Shown here: positions 1 to 13,800 of the stretch, one piece after another | Layout: every line of letters starts with the position of its first letter | How positions within the stretch are numbered: the first letter of the stretch is position 1 | From: Hydractinia symbiolongicarpus | Taxonomy: Eukaryota; Cnidaria; Hydrozoa; Anthoathecata; Hydractiniidae | DNA length: 60,000 nt | Direction of reading: 5' to 3' | Assembly (NCBI RefSeq): GCF_029227915.1 | Contig: NC_079881.1 | Span: forward strand, 3,722,001 to 3,782,000 | Translations under genes and position numbers: made by a program | The notes under the pieces: generated by a model | Database searches by the model: none | Told to the model about the DNA's origin: nothing | The model's input: only the letters and a program-made list of their open reading frames with translations

Positions 1-44
1 TTTTCTTTCAAGCACAGTGTAAGGAAGGTCTAATAAACATGTAC

Positions 45-1841
45 CTGTCCAACAGATCCACAATGTAACTTCCAAGTGGTTTTAGTGAAGGGTAGGACTT
101 GGCCGCCCACACAGCTGGTACTTTTCCCAACAACATGTTGTCAAACACATCTTCTAATTCTGATGACATCACAACTAAACCCTACAAGTATATTTGTACG
201 AAATCCATAATCATGAAAAATATCATGTCCTTAAAAGTTCCGACATCCTCATGTTAATAATTATACGGCAAAACCTTTCAGGTTAACAAAGACGTTTATT
301 TAAGTTTACGTTTTTGAAAGAAGAGATTATTTCTTAGCAGTTTCTTTGCATTCTCGATGTCTTTTTAATTTAATACAAAAGGGAAAGACCTAAAATTTTT
401 TTTTTTTCTCTTTTTGGTAGGTTAACGCCCATTTAAGCGAACGTTTATTTAAAGGGCGCGTTTTCAAAGGTTTTCACCTGGCGGTTTATTCAATAGGGGC
501 GTTTATTCAATGGGGTGTTTATTCAATGAGGCATTTTTTTGGAGGCGCTTATTGAAACTGTTACAGAGGGATGATGCCTAAAAATGTATTACCTTAATCG
601 CTTTTTGTATGTTAGCGAGCGACGCTCTCACGACAACGATCAAACGATTGAAACGAATCAACTCCTGTCTCAACACAGTATTCATCGATTCTTCGTACAA
701 CACAGGATACTTTTCCATCACCATCTCGATATCGAAAGGAGGGGGAAACTTCAAGAGAATGTCTGCCGCCAATTCACCCACGGTTGCTGCTGGAGATTTG
801 CCGTCACCACTTGATTGTCGTGGGAGTGTCAGTAAAATACTTTCGAAAAGCTGAAAAAATGACGGGGAAATCTATTAGCTATAAATTGAACCAATGGCAA
901 GCTAGATTTGCAGGTCATTCATCACTTATCGCTCGGCTTCCGTTATCGCGGTTCCGAACCTTTACCGCGGTATAAAAAAGTAATAGAATAAAAGTGATTT
1001 TCATTGTGCAGCAACAGAAAAAATGATTGTAATTTTTTGTCATCCAGAACCGCGCTACAGAAGACTATATCGTGTAAACAAAGTTTTCACTTACGTTTTG
1101 TGTCTCCTTTTGTTCCTTCGTAATATCAGCATTTTCATGCAATCCAAACACCTCAGGATGTGGAATTAACGGTAAGTCGCGTATGTACTCCACGTATGTC
1201 TCATATGGACTTGTTTTGGGAGCGTAGTAAACTCCGCTTGGCGAAAATCTAAAATGGCAACGTTAATTGCATATGTCAACATAAACATCGGGTAATGCCC
1301 GGCTTTCCTCTATTATTTTATATCGGCCCTACGCGTCGAAATTTTAAGCAGGCGAAGAAAATACGAAACGATAAAAAATTTTAGTGAACGAAAATCACTT
1401 TCTGGGTGAGCACACAACTTTGGAATGATTCCATCTTTTTTGGTGTCATTAGCTGCTACCTGAGTGCCCTTCGGCATTGTTTAACACAATAACAAAAAAT
1501 TGACAATGGTCCAAATTATTCGCCCGCCGAAACTTTATGCTATTAAAAAAAGTAACAAAAGAAACTTTGGTCATCAGATATTTGTGACACGTTTGTGGTT
1601 GGTATAGCGATTTATAAGGACCAACCCACTTGAAAGATGTGTATTAAAAAGCAATAGGTAGCAGAATTGACACTCACATATACTCATCACTTATAATAAT
1701 CTCCTCGCAGACAAACTTGTGTAGCAATGACATCAACAAGCGCCTGTCTTTATCATCTGTCACCCGACCACCGTAGTTACACTCGCCAAATAAATAAGTC
1801 AACGCTTCCAATGGGACGACATCGTATTCATTCAAAAACAT
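45..1841 (-). CDS. DNAH3: DNAH3 exons 78-81: start of the C-terminal domain, cut by the window edge (residues 3643-3879)
   Basis: Exons are 1678..1841, 1095..1248, 593..850 and 45..181. They encode [42 protein letters not shown], a segment ending [10 protein letters not shown], and [19 protein letters not shown]. Exon 81 ends in phase 2 with a GTACAT donor at 44..39, so at least one more exon lies to the left of base 1. The family C-terminus that should follow (the FFTQ, DGVYIHGL and STTGHSTN regions) is not in the window. [10 protein letters not shown] and [12 protein letters not shown] are closer to what I recall of DNAH3 than of DNAH7 or DNAH12. Confidence 0.94.
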
Positions 1842-4800
1842 CTATAAATTATGAGCAAGTGTAGATAGAGCTTTGTTGGCAGTAAGAGAAATGTATGATT
1901 ACAGAAAGCATTTTTTTCAACCACAGGCAAAAAAATGATCGAGTGAATTATCACAAGGCTTGTTTATATACCTGTAACTGTCGCATGCTGATGCGAAGGT
2001 CTGATTCGTTAAACTCGTAAGGAATATTCCAACCCAGCGGACCAAAATTTCTTCTTTCTTGTACCAAAGCATGAAAAAAGCAGAGTCCAAACAGCATCTT
2101 TCTCCATTCGTTTGTCTAAAATGAAACGTTCTAGTAAAATGCCTGCCTGCCTTTCTGTCTGTCTGCCATAAAATTAGTGGCAGAAAGTGCTTTAGAACAC
2201 ACTTGCTAAAAAAAAATTTGAGGCTAAATCTAATGCAAAAAATATTAGCCTCGCTTACCTTCGTACAATTTGTAAAGAATTCAGAATCGGATATAGGATC
2301 ATTGGTGTATGATCTGAGAACATTTGCACGCAATCCTTTCGGCGGTTCGTTAGTCATCTTCACACCTAAAAAACAATATGGTTGGATGCATTTTTTGCCC
2401 TGCCTGTTTTTCTCTTTATAACCATTAAGAATTTTCAGCAGAGGTTTTGATACATAGTTTTTAATAAATTTCAGGTTGAAATGATGCATAAGTCATACTG
2501 CAATGTCGTTTTTTCTTCTTACTTATAATTCAACATAGTGATCTCTACCAAGGACTAAAAGTGTGCACCTTCTTGACAAGAGGAATATCAGAAAATATTA
2601 ATTCGTTTCTCTGATGTTTCTTTTTTTTGTTACTTCCATCTTTATGAATCATTATCTATTTCGTTAGTAAAAATAACTTTTACCGTTCTGCAAAATAGAC
2701 ACTGGGAAATCTGGAGAAGGATAACTAGTCAGCCAGATTCTAAAATCTTGGTGCGCATTCTCGGGTGTGATTTCCTGCTCGCAGATCTTTTCCAATGTGG
2801 GCATCCAACTCGTAGCCACGTGGCAATTTTGTAACACGACCCATGTACCATTTTCGAGAGCATCTTTGATCATTTTATGTGCGATGGGACCCTTTGAGAG
2901 AATTCATAAAAATAGAATTCATAAAATATTAACTTTCCAACTCATAACAATTAGTTTGTTTTTTTTACTGATTTATATTTGTTTGTTCATCTTTAATAAA
3001 TTGAAAACACTAGCCGCTACCTAACGCGAAAAAATCTGCGAGGTAAACTTTCATCACTAGCAATTTATTCCGTCATTTTCTACGTCATTTTCTCCGTCAT
3101 TTTCTCCGTCATTTTCTCAAAAGTTTTCCCAGCAAAATTACAATTTCTTCAATTTATTACTTTTTGTATTCTTCTGGGTTCAGTCTTTATCATTTCAATT
3201 AGTATTACTTTGTCAATTAAAAATTAGATTTTATCAGGAAGAAACAAATATAAAAATAAAAAACTCTTTTTTCGTTAGGTTTTAGAAGCTTATTTGCCGT
3301 AGTAATCGTTTATCAGGGGATAAATTATTCGTGTCATAAGACGAATTTATCTCCAGTAAGCCATACAATAAAGGACAAGCCAATTAAAGTCAATTATTCT
3401 ATCATTTCTCCTGCAAATTTTTATTTCTATATGAACTGACACTAATCAAATTAATATTTTGTACAGTGTTCATTATATGTTTTTTATAAGCATTTAAAAT
3501 TCCAAAACGAGGTTTAGGATGCTTATAGAAACTTTTTAGGCTCAAAACATGCTTAGGTTATGCCTAATGACAAAAAGATTTATTGGAATATGCTTATACA
3601 CAGGTACTCTTGGCAACTCTTGCAACAACTTGAGTCACTATTTCTGCAACAACACGTCAAATATAAAAATCATCTTTTTGGTCCTTCAATTTCGATTGTT
3701 TTTCAGCTTGATTTGCAACTTGATGCATACATTTTAATGTTTTATTGATTCATAAGTCTTTATATTTTGAATAGGAAGCTTTTGTGAGTAATACTTTGTA
3801 TGAAAAAATTTAAACTGTATTGTGGCTAAGAAACACTGCTCACGAAATAAAAATCATAAAAACTTGACAGCATTTTCTTAGGCCTAAAAATTTAAGCTAA
3901 GGGATGCGGATGTTATGCTTATATAAAAAAAATGTATCTAGCATTAGCCCGGGAAAATTTGCCTTAATCACTTTTAAATTATCCAATTTTCTTCAAATCT
4001 GCGTTTGAATAATCGAGGAGACACTTCTAATTACTACTAACAATACGAAACATCAAACCATTACATACCTGACCTTGACCTAAAGATATCGTTTGAATTC
4101 TGTCCCCACCGAATCCTTTTTCTTCTGCAAATTTTCGTAGAGCAGCCATGGGATCAGCACCGGGCGACAACACAAATATGAGCGGTGTGACACAACTGGC
4201 ATCGCTAAAACTTAGCGGTAGATTGAACGTAGGTGGTTCTACGTATGTCCTGCCCATGTTTTCTACGATATAATCCTATAAAAGAAAACACGTGGTTTGG
4301 TTGAGTGTAAGTAAAATTCTGAGAAAACACGTGGTGGTTGAGTGTAAGTAAAATTCTGAGAAAACACGTGGTTTGGTTGAGTGTAAAATTCTGAGAAAAC
4401 ACGTGATGTGGTTGAGTGTAAGTAAAATTCTGAAAAAACACGGAGTTTTGGTTGAGTGTAAGTAAAATTCTGAAAAAACACGTGGTTGGGTTAAGCGTAA
4501 GGAAAATTGTAAGAAAACACGTGGTTTGGTTAAGTGTTGGTTAGATGGTAAATAATAATAAAGATTGAAAGTAACTTAAGCAAAAAATACTTTGAAAAAA
4601 AAATGTTGCGTTTAAGAAGTTTTTTCATTAGTTCAATTATGTCTACATAAGTGTAATGTTGGGGATTCCACGAGAGGAAAATATTTAAGCGAAAAAAATA
4701 GTATAAAACAAGGACCATATTTAAGAGCAAATTATCTCTGTTTGCATTCGTTCTCTTGTTTTTCTACTGTAAGGTCATTTCAGGCAAATACAACAAATCT

Positions 4801-7800
4801 GAGGTTATATTCTGTCGTCAGACGAAATCATACTGAATCTATCAAATTGTCACTTTCGTATGAGAAACTTAGTCTTAGCCCTTCGATCATATTGTCATTT
4901 TTTTATCTGATAAGTTAGTCTGCATTTACCTGAACCATCGGCACAACTTTGTCTGGTCGAATGCAGCGAAGAACTACAAGTCTGAAATATAAAAATTGAT
5001 GAAAATTAAATGTTGCATAAAATGTTAAACTATCACAGTAAATCGCTAGGAATGGCTTGGTCCAAAAAAATGTCGAACTAATTTTTATTTGCACTAAAAA
5101 AATAGATTCAAACATTAAAAGAATAAAAAGCAGACCTGTCTAAGTCCTTTAATTTGTCGTCCCAACCAGCCGGAAATTTTTCTTTATGTGGTGCAGCAGA
5201 ATCATAAAATATTTTCCAGCCAGGATCAGTAATACCTACGTAGAAAAACTATCTAAATATATCTCGGAGCGTGAAACTTACTGGCGATGTTTTCCTGCGC
5301 AGTTTACTGTTGATGCGCCCACTTTTGCAAAGGCCTAGTTTACATTTACAACGTAAGCATACGGACACAAAACGATATATTTCTTTTATGATTCTTCTCC
5401 GCGTGTGCTTAATCCAAAACATTTGCAGAATGAAGTAAGGGATACAAATAAGAGGTTTTAAACGGACATGCACAAAAACATGCATCATTAACCAAGCATG
5501 ATGGAAAGAAAATCCTGTCACGTGCTTAAGGGACTGATTTATTTTTGTGGCATCGCCCTGCTTGTGATGAGAAAGAAATATCTTTATTTTCTCTATTCAT
5601 AGTCTGTCTTCTTTCGTTTGAAAAAAAGACATAAAAAAAAACTTTTAGAAAACGGACGCAATGTGCATGTGTGTGAAAGCAGTATGGAATCGCCCATTAC
5701 AAGTGAATCCAGTAGCAGGGATATTTGGATCAAACTGTTTATTTTGGGATAACAAAACCAGGGCGTCCTTTATAAACAGACGATGCGAATAAGTATATGA
5801 AACTGCTTAAATTTTATTCTAATAGTAATTTTGTTCCTTAAACTAGACCCCTGAGTAAAAAGAGGTGACTTATGTTTTGTAATTTTATACTTAAGATGAC
5901 GTTTGTGTCGACAATTTTGTGTCGAGTTGTAGGTTAACTTTCCTAATCAGCTAAAAAATTACCATTACAAATCTTAATCAAAAGAAAGGGAATTGTACCA
6001 GTTAACATTATAGTGTACAACATGTTTTTAGTAGGTCTATAAAGTTAATGCGGTGAATAATTCTACATTTAGCCTCATTTTTAAACATTCATCCAGAAAG
6101 TGCTTTTTAAAAAATATTTTTGAAAAAGTAGGTTTAAAACGTACTATCTTTAATTCCTATTAGGTTCGGCAATTCGGATGCTCGCACAAGCTCTGACCAC
6201 GAACGTTCATTCAACCAAGAAGAGCAAGGGTTTGGGTATGGGTTATCAAGACCAACGCCTCCCGTTAAAAGAAACCGCCACACTTGATCATCAACTTTAT
6301 TCCTACGTGGGAAAAATAAATAAATAAACTATATAGATATATGAGATTTCATAAGAGTGATTTAACAATGAGTTAAATATGAAAGAGTTAAATTCTTCTG
6401 TTGACGTAGAAAATAGTTTTATGGAAATTCCGCGAAAGGAGTACACCATTTTTAAAAATCAGACATACATTCCCTTCAAGATATTAATAGTCAGGATAAG
6501 CGAGAACAATAGCTTGTCTTTCTCGAACAGTGAGCGACAAACATTATTGTAGATACTCTGCGTGAAATGATCGTTCAAGTTTTCGATGCGTTCGTCTAGA
6601 TCGTCTGACTTGCAACTCTTTTCGATGGACTAAAAAAAGACAAGTCATTAGCAAGATGACCAAGGACATTTTTGAATATGAATATCGGGAGGTGTTATAA
6701 GGTTTCTATTTTTCATTAACCCAAATTTGAGGGGATTTACAAATTTTTGATAAAAATGAAAATTAATTGAGATTTTAGAGGTGATTCCATGAATGAAGAA
6801 GAAAATTATTGCTCTACCCACGTAGCATTGATATTCATTTTGAAAATAAAAACATACGGCCGGTTGTAACTAAAATTGAAAAGATTTTGAGAAGAAAGTG
6901 GATAAGAAATCTACTTTAAGGAGATTCGAAGAGTTTTGAGCATACTTTTCAAAATTCAGAAGAATTAAAGAGTTTTGAGGTTGGAAGATTTGCAAGGGGT
7001 ACATGGAAACGGTCCATTCTTTTAACTTTTTGATATACGAATACAGTGAAAACAAACACTTTTATACACTTTAAAATTGTTATTGTGAAATGTGATGAGT
7101 TTAAATAACAAAGGATTCAGTTACTCACCATGATGTAGAGATTTATAAACCACGTTAAAGAGTACTGATACATTGGTTCAATGTTAGCCAAGTCTGAGAT
7201 ACAAAAGAATAACACCGAAGAATGCGTGGCTACAGGTTGATAACCGTTTCTTGTATCGTCAATCTCTTTCTCTGTCTTTGTAGCAAGCTCCTACAAAACA
7301 CGAATGTGTAACAAGGGTACAAGCAAGACATAAACAAAATGGTTTTGAAGGACAAAATGGCAACATCAACGTTTGGATGATATGTCGTTGTTGCAAGAGG
7401 TTTTTATTTCAGTGAGACTCGAGTTACGTGTTGAACATTGACAAGGTCGAATCTCTAAAGAGGTACAATATAATTAAATGACCCTTCGCATGTCGCATTT
7501 TGTTTACAATTTCAGAATTTTTTTGATAACCAAAATCACCGTTTTCAACGATTTATCGCTAATATCGGCAAATTAGCGAGAAGATCATGATGTTTTCTGT
7601 TGCTAGGGTAACAATCGAAACCTGATTAAATTTTAAACCTCTTCACATTATTTTTAGATAAAAGTTTAGTTATGTGTAGAAGATTAAAAGCTTTTATTGC
7701 TTCTCAAAGTATACCTGTTTCTCCGAGATTTCTTCAGACAGTACTTTTGAGGATGATAAAACTTTGATAGCTGTTTCATCTTCTAAAATGTTGCCCTGAA

Positions 7801-10800
7801 AATATCAAATAGATGAATTAAAGATCGAGACAGTACTTATGTAAGTGAACGAACAACTTTAATATATGGAATAATACACCACCATAGTTAGTACTCCGTC
7901 AATTAAGTAAATAATAGCCTATTTCAGCAATTAAAAACCTTTATGTAAAGAAGAAAAAAAAGAGACTTACTTCAGACGACGACAAAACGTACAAAATCTT
8001 GTCTTCGATCTCTTTTAACTATAACAACAACAAAAACACTGATTTGAAATGTTTATATAATTATTATTAGTATTGGTGCATATTGTTATGTTCTACGTTT
8101 AGTACTGTGGTTCATGAGTCTGCGTTTTGTACTAAATGTCACGTGTTAGCATATAAAACTATCTTTGTGTGTGGAATGAGTTTATGTTGAGCATATAAAC
8201 GAAAAACATTACTTAGTATTCGCTGTATGAAACTTCATAATCCGAACACAGTGTGACCTCCATTCAAAACATTTTGCATGATTCCTGTTAGGAGTCACTT
8301 AATTCTTCTACTTACCCGCCTCTGTGTTTAATTGACATTTAGTGGATAAAAAACTAATGAGCTGAAAATTAAAAGTGGCTTCACCATAAGGAAGGTTTGC
8401 ACTAGAAACATCAAACCAGCAATACGTATGCTGGCAAGGTCAAATTATGCGACACCGTTTTCACTTTTTTTAACAGTGTTATACATTAACTTGCGAAAAA
8501 CAAGGAGATGTGTATCAAATTCTTTTATACACACTGTTTTGGTAATGTCCTTTCTTTTTTTTTACAAAAGCACCTTCCGTTTTCCACAAAAATCACATCC
8601 GCAACATATTATCAAAAAATATAACGTGTGCCTACCTGTCTCTTGTTAGCTGCACTTTCCAAAACCAATTTGTTTTTCTTCTCTTCCAAGTCTGGTTTCT
8701 CCTTCGCTGCAACAATACCAAGAAGTTGGTCTTCAAGTCCGAGTGGTGTAATCATAAAGTTTAATACAGTAACCTGTGGTGAAAAATGAAGAAAAAGTGC
8801 AAAAAGCTGTACAATAACGCAGATAATTCATGGTGTCTGCAGAGTATGAATTTCCTTTTGAATTTTCATATACTCTTTCGGTCCTAAGCTCCTTTTCCCA
8901 ATTGTCCTTTTTGATATCAACGCTCAGATATTCAAGAAAAAAAGGAACTTTTACTTGCACCTAAACTACCTTAACGGAAGTCTAATATATCCAATCAGTA
9001 TATCACTATTTAGTTACCTCCGTGAAATAAGGAGTTGGGATTGACAGTATAGTTTCGCACAAGCTTTTTCTCCGCCCTTTCTTTGATCTTCCAGAAATCT
9101 CAGCAAATTTCTCTAATGCTTACTTCAAATGTATGGTAATTTCCTGATTTTTCCAAGATTTCCCTGATCCCTCAGATTTAACCTTATAGGCCGTTATAAT
9201 ATAAAGTGAAACGAACGCTTAAATGTAAGGCGTGGTCACCCGCAATAAGGTAAATCACATAAAGTAAATGCTACCTCGTGGAAATACATGACCTGATGTC
9301 ATTACACGAAGTCATGCTACCTTGTGGAAAAGCATGACCTGATGTCATTACACGAAGTCATGCTACCTCGTGGAAATACATGACCTGATGTCATTCACGA
9401 AGCCATGATACCTTGTGGAAATACATGACCTGATATCATTACACGAAGTCATGCTAGTGCATCAAATAGTAATAAAGTTAGAAGAAATTAATACGAAATA
9501 TATAGAAATACAATATACTCTTGATAAGTAAAACCTCCACGGGACCGAAAAAAATGGTTCCACTTATCGAATGTTTTTAATGAATGAACCTCTATGAAAC
9601 CGAAATGAAATCGAAATTGAAATGTGACTGCTGATATAGTTTTATTACTTGATAGCAATCGAATGTTCGCATTTAAGAAAAGAAATGTTTTAATTAAAAT
9701 GATTCGAACGTACTGTAGATGATTTTTCTTTTAGAAAAGTTCCACTAATATGAATAAATATTGTTCAAAGAACCAAAAAAATGGTTTCAATCATGGAAAG
9801 TCCAAGTGACCAGGGACATTGGTTCCACTAAACAAAAGTTCAACTTATACAGGGTTCCACTTATCGAGAGTAGACTGTAATAATAAAGTGTGCAGAAGAA
9901 ATCTATAAAGTGCAAACCTTGACCGACACTTCAGGTAGATAGTGAGGATTTCTCAATCTTGTTGTTATGTAGAATTTGAATTCTTTCGAATACTCGATAA
10001 CGTTCTCACCAAGTTTCATGTACTATAATAACAAAGATGATGGTCACACATACTAACATATTTTCCATATAAGTTATGTTTTATGATTAGTCAGTACACA
10101 GAAGTTCTATTTAAAGACTAGCTCTTCCATACACGTTTCACTTTATAAGTAATGAAGGTTTACAATGCAGAAAAAATTATACACATGCTCAAAATATCCC
10201 AGTCACATGGTTGATATTTTACTTTCGCACAACGACGTGTAAACACGTAATTTTCAGGAAAACATACATACTGGACGGTTGCATGGCTGCTATAAGATTA
10301 TAACCATTAGATCAGTCTGTGTTCAGAAAAAGAGGGGTATTAATTTTTTTCGTGTGTTTAATAACACTTGAAAGCAAATCATTACCTCAACACCACCTTG
10401 TTTAAAAGTTTGCTTTAGAAGAATGGGTTCTAGCATTGGGTCCAATTCTTCACCAACATTCTCCAATAGCACAGGTGTTCCAAACTGCAATGTTGACACA
10501 AGCATAAATTACAACAGAAAATATATCTACATCTAACAAGGCAGATGAAAATTTTTGGAAGGCCTTACCTGAATAGCATTTTCCAGCGTTCTTGCATAAT
10601 TTGAATCAGACATTTTAACAACAGCAAGATTATTCTCCTTCTCTAAATTTTTGATCCATTTGTTGGCTTGACCTATCATATAAAAGCAAGTAAATTTTCT
10701 TAAGACTTACACTAAACAGCTCACGCCCTCTCCTCTTAAACTCGCTCATTACAACATCCACCTCTCAAACTCGCTCATTACAACATCCACCGAGACACCA

Positions 10801-13800
10801 GGAAGACGCATAACATTGTTCCTATTTTCTCACTTACTACAAACCAATTTACCAGTCGATAGCTGCAGAACGGCTGTCAACGCTAAGCTTAGAGACTAAA
10901 TTACGATTGTAAACTGAGTCCTTTAAGTAATGTAACATGCTATTTTTTAAATAGAATAAAACGGCATGTGTATGTACTCACTATTTCCCTATGCTGTAAA
11001 AGAATTAAGAACACATGGGAGATAATGCAGCACCTATATAGTACATACGCGATAAAAAACAGATCTCATTCGCCCCTTGCAGGTAAAAATACGCTTTTAC
11101 CAGGACCCCCTTATTGCATACATGCTTTCAAATATAATAACCTCCTTTCTTTGATAAAATTTTCTCATTTAGATTCAATTTTCATCACAATTCTTAAATC
11201 TATTTTCATTCTCATTCACCTGCAAGATCACCTTTCAGTAAGTAATCCAAAAAAAGATTTTTTGAAATGTCTACGCATCGAGAAATATACCGAAGTTTTA
11301 AATAATAGCAATGTAATAGCTTTTATCGCGCAAAATAAGTTTTAAGGTGGTACAAAAAACATATTTACGTATGTTACCTTAACAACTCGCCCCTCACACT
11401 TGTACCCAATAGTACGCTTTTGGCTTGACCCCTTCCTCCCTCCCTTTGTGCGTACGTACTGTGTGGATTGGATGTGCAACAAAAACATACCTTGCGGATC
11501 GATCATGAGTGGCCACCTTCTGGTACTGTTCACAATGATACCATTATCTATAGAGAATGCATCTACAGGAAGGCCAGCTATCTGCCAGTCTCGTATTTTC
11601 ACTGGTTCGCCAAGGGTTGAATTCAATGAAAAATTTGCTGAGCATGGAATTTTGACCTCTTCGCACAGCTTTTTCCATTCACTGATACATTCCTAAATGT
11701 ATAAACTGTACAATGGAAGAGAAGAGGGATAAAAAGCTTTACTCCATACACATACCCCTCTGCCAGAAAAATAAATAAACCAAGAATAAAATATCACTGT
11801 CATAATTTGATCCAGTCATCATAAGGGGAGGAGTTTAAAAATGTGCCGTGTAATAATCAACCCTTGCCTATGACAATATTGAACAATTTTGTGTTAACTA
11901 TATTCTGTTGTTTAACTTGCGGAATAACTCGCGGGAAAACGTGCGGCATGCCTTATAAGCTCTCCGTAAACACTGGGTATAAACTTAATTCATTTGCACC
12001 CACAGATGCTTTAACCCACTTTAAATGGCACCTGTACGTATAAACGTCTATTCTATAGAATTCTATAGAACATGTCAATAGGCGTTAGGATTTTATCTCA
12101 CTTTCTAATTTCTTGTTAATAAATGAAGAAAGCTAAAATAAACTTTTTAATTTTATCTGTGACTTGGTTCGACTATTATCTAAGTTATGTTTTCACAGAA
12201 AAAGGATAAAATACTAAAATGGCTAATAATTTGTTTATTTTTAACTACCAGATCACTACAAATTTTGTTAGTTGAAAAATCTTCCCACAAGAAGTAACCT
12301 ACATTTCTGAAGTCAACTGTGAATGCACCAAGATAAGCAACTGCACCAGAAGAAAGCAAGACATCACCAGTTAACCGATTGTACCTGGAAACAAAAGTAA
12401 AGTTACGTAATGCTTCCCAAAAAACAATTCTCTTTTTTTTGGAAAAAATAGATCTTCTCACAGACACGATTTCTGAATTGTTGCAAATTACTTTTACATA
12501 TTGGATATGAAAAAGCCCCGAACTTTACGAATATAAAAAAAAAGGAAAACATGTTTTAAAGCATCAAGACTCTGTAGACTTTTTACGGATTAAAAACATT
12601 GTATTGCAGATTTTTCGAGTGTAATTCTTTACTTGGGTTTGTCTATGATTAGTTTGTCTATGATTAGTTTTAACTGTGCAATAGCCTACTCACACTCCAG
12701 CTAAATTTGCAGCCGTCTCAGTCCATCTTGTTTTCTCACCACCAAGCCCTCCTATCAATTTTTCTGCACGATCGAGCTTCTGTTCGCAGAGAATTATATT
12801 AGCTTCTAAGTCCTGCTTCTTCTTTGTCATCAACTCAAGTTCATCGTTCAATGCTTGTAGCTTATCAGACACCTATAAATGATAATTAAAAGCACTCAAA
12901 GAAAAGTTTTTGAAATATTCTCGCATTTTAAATCATTGTAAAAGCTTATACGCAGTACGAGAACTTCAGGTTATTATTATAACAAACTATTCAGTTTCCC
13001 GCGGAAAAATCCACGGGTACGTCCGTCCTATTTATACCACATTGCGTGCTTTTCGCTACTTGCCATGTTGCACAGAGATAGACATATATGGTTATTATAA
13101 TATAGGTACAAGAAATGGTCCGAAACTCTTAAATATTGATAGCCCTAAGACTATTAAATTCACGAAACAAGTTTTATTATTTAAAAAACCTTAGACAAAA
13201 CTTGTCAATCTCTTCCGAATGAGTTTATCACGTTTAACAGAGTACCTCTTTTAACTCAGCTCTCTTTTCGTTCAACTTCGCCATTTGCACGCTAAGTTCT
13301 TCTTCTGCTTCAGCGAGTTTTAATTTCTTCGGAGCGACCACCTTTTATTGCAAAAATATACGAAGAAATTGTGTGAAATGATTGAGTATTCTTACACTAT
13401 TGTCATATTACAAACTTTCTCAAACAAAACAAACTATTTTCGGTACCTTAAAAGCCTTAGAAGAAAATAGCGATAACACATAGAAAATACGGACATATAT
13501 TTTTGTTCGACAGGATCACAGAATTCTTGGACACCTTGTTATGTAATTATTTTTCTTACCTTAGCAACTCGATCATAAACTTCCATCGCTCGAACCCATT
13601 TACACAAACCTTCACAAGCTGTCGAGGCTTGTCGTACAATCTCAGGAACGAATTGATCGTTTGTAGCATATCTAAAAGAAAGATATATTTTTCTTAACAA
13701 AAGGTTTATAAAGGGTTTTAGGGGCTGGATTAAGAATGCGTTATGGAGACAAGAAAAAAAGTTAAGTTAGTTGTAAGGTCTTCTCATCAACTCAGTTTGT

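Noticed and set aside
2366-2374. Residue-level oddity: AAA4 P-loop GRQS in DNAH3 as a lost catalytic Lys (numbers here are protein residues)
   Set aside because: Arg-Gln at this position is usual for axonemal heavy chains, so it is a family trait, not a lineage-specific loss.
4205-4481. Regularly spaced repeats as a CRISPR-like array, and the minus-strand frames through them as genes
   Set aside because: Units are head-to-tail with no unique spacers, the host is a eukaryote, and the frames merely read the repeat.
10968-11345. 125-codon plus-strand frame in intron 62
   Set aside because: No recognisable similarity or domain, and composition typical of AT-rich intron.
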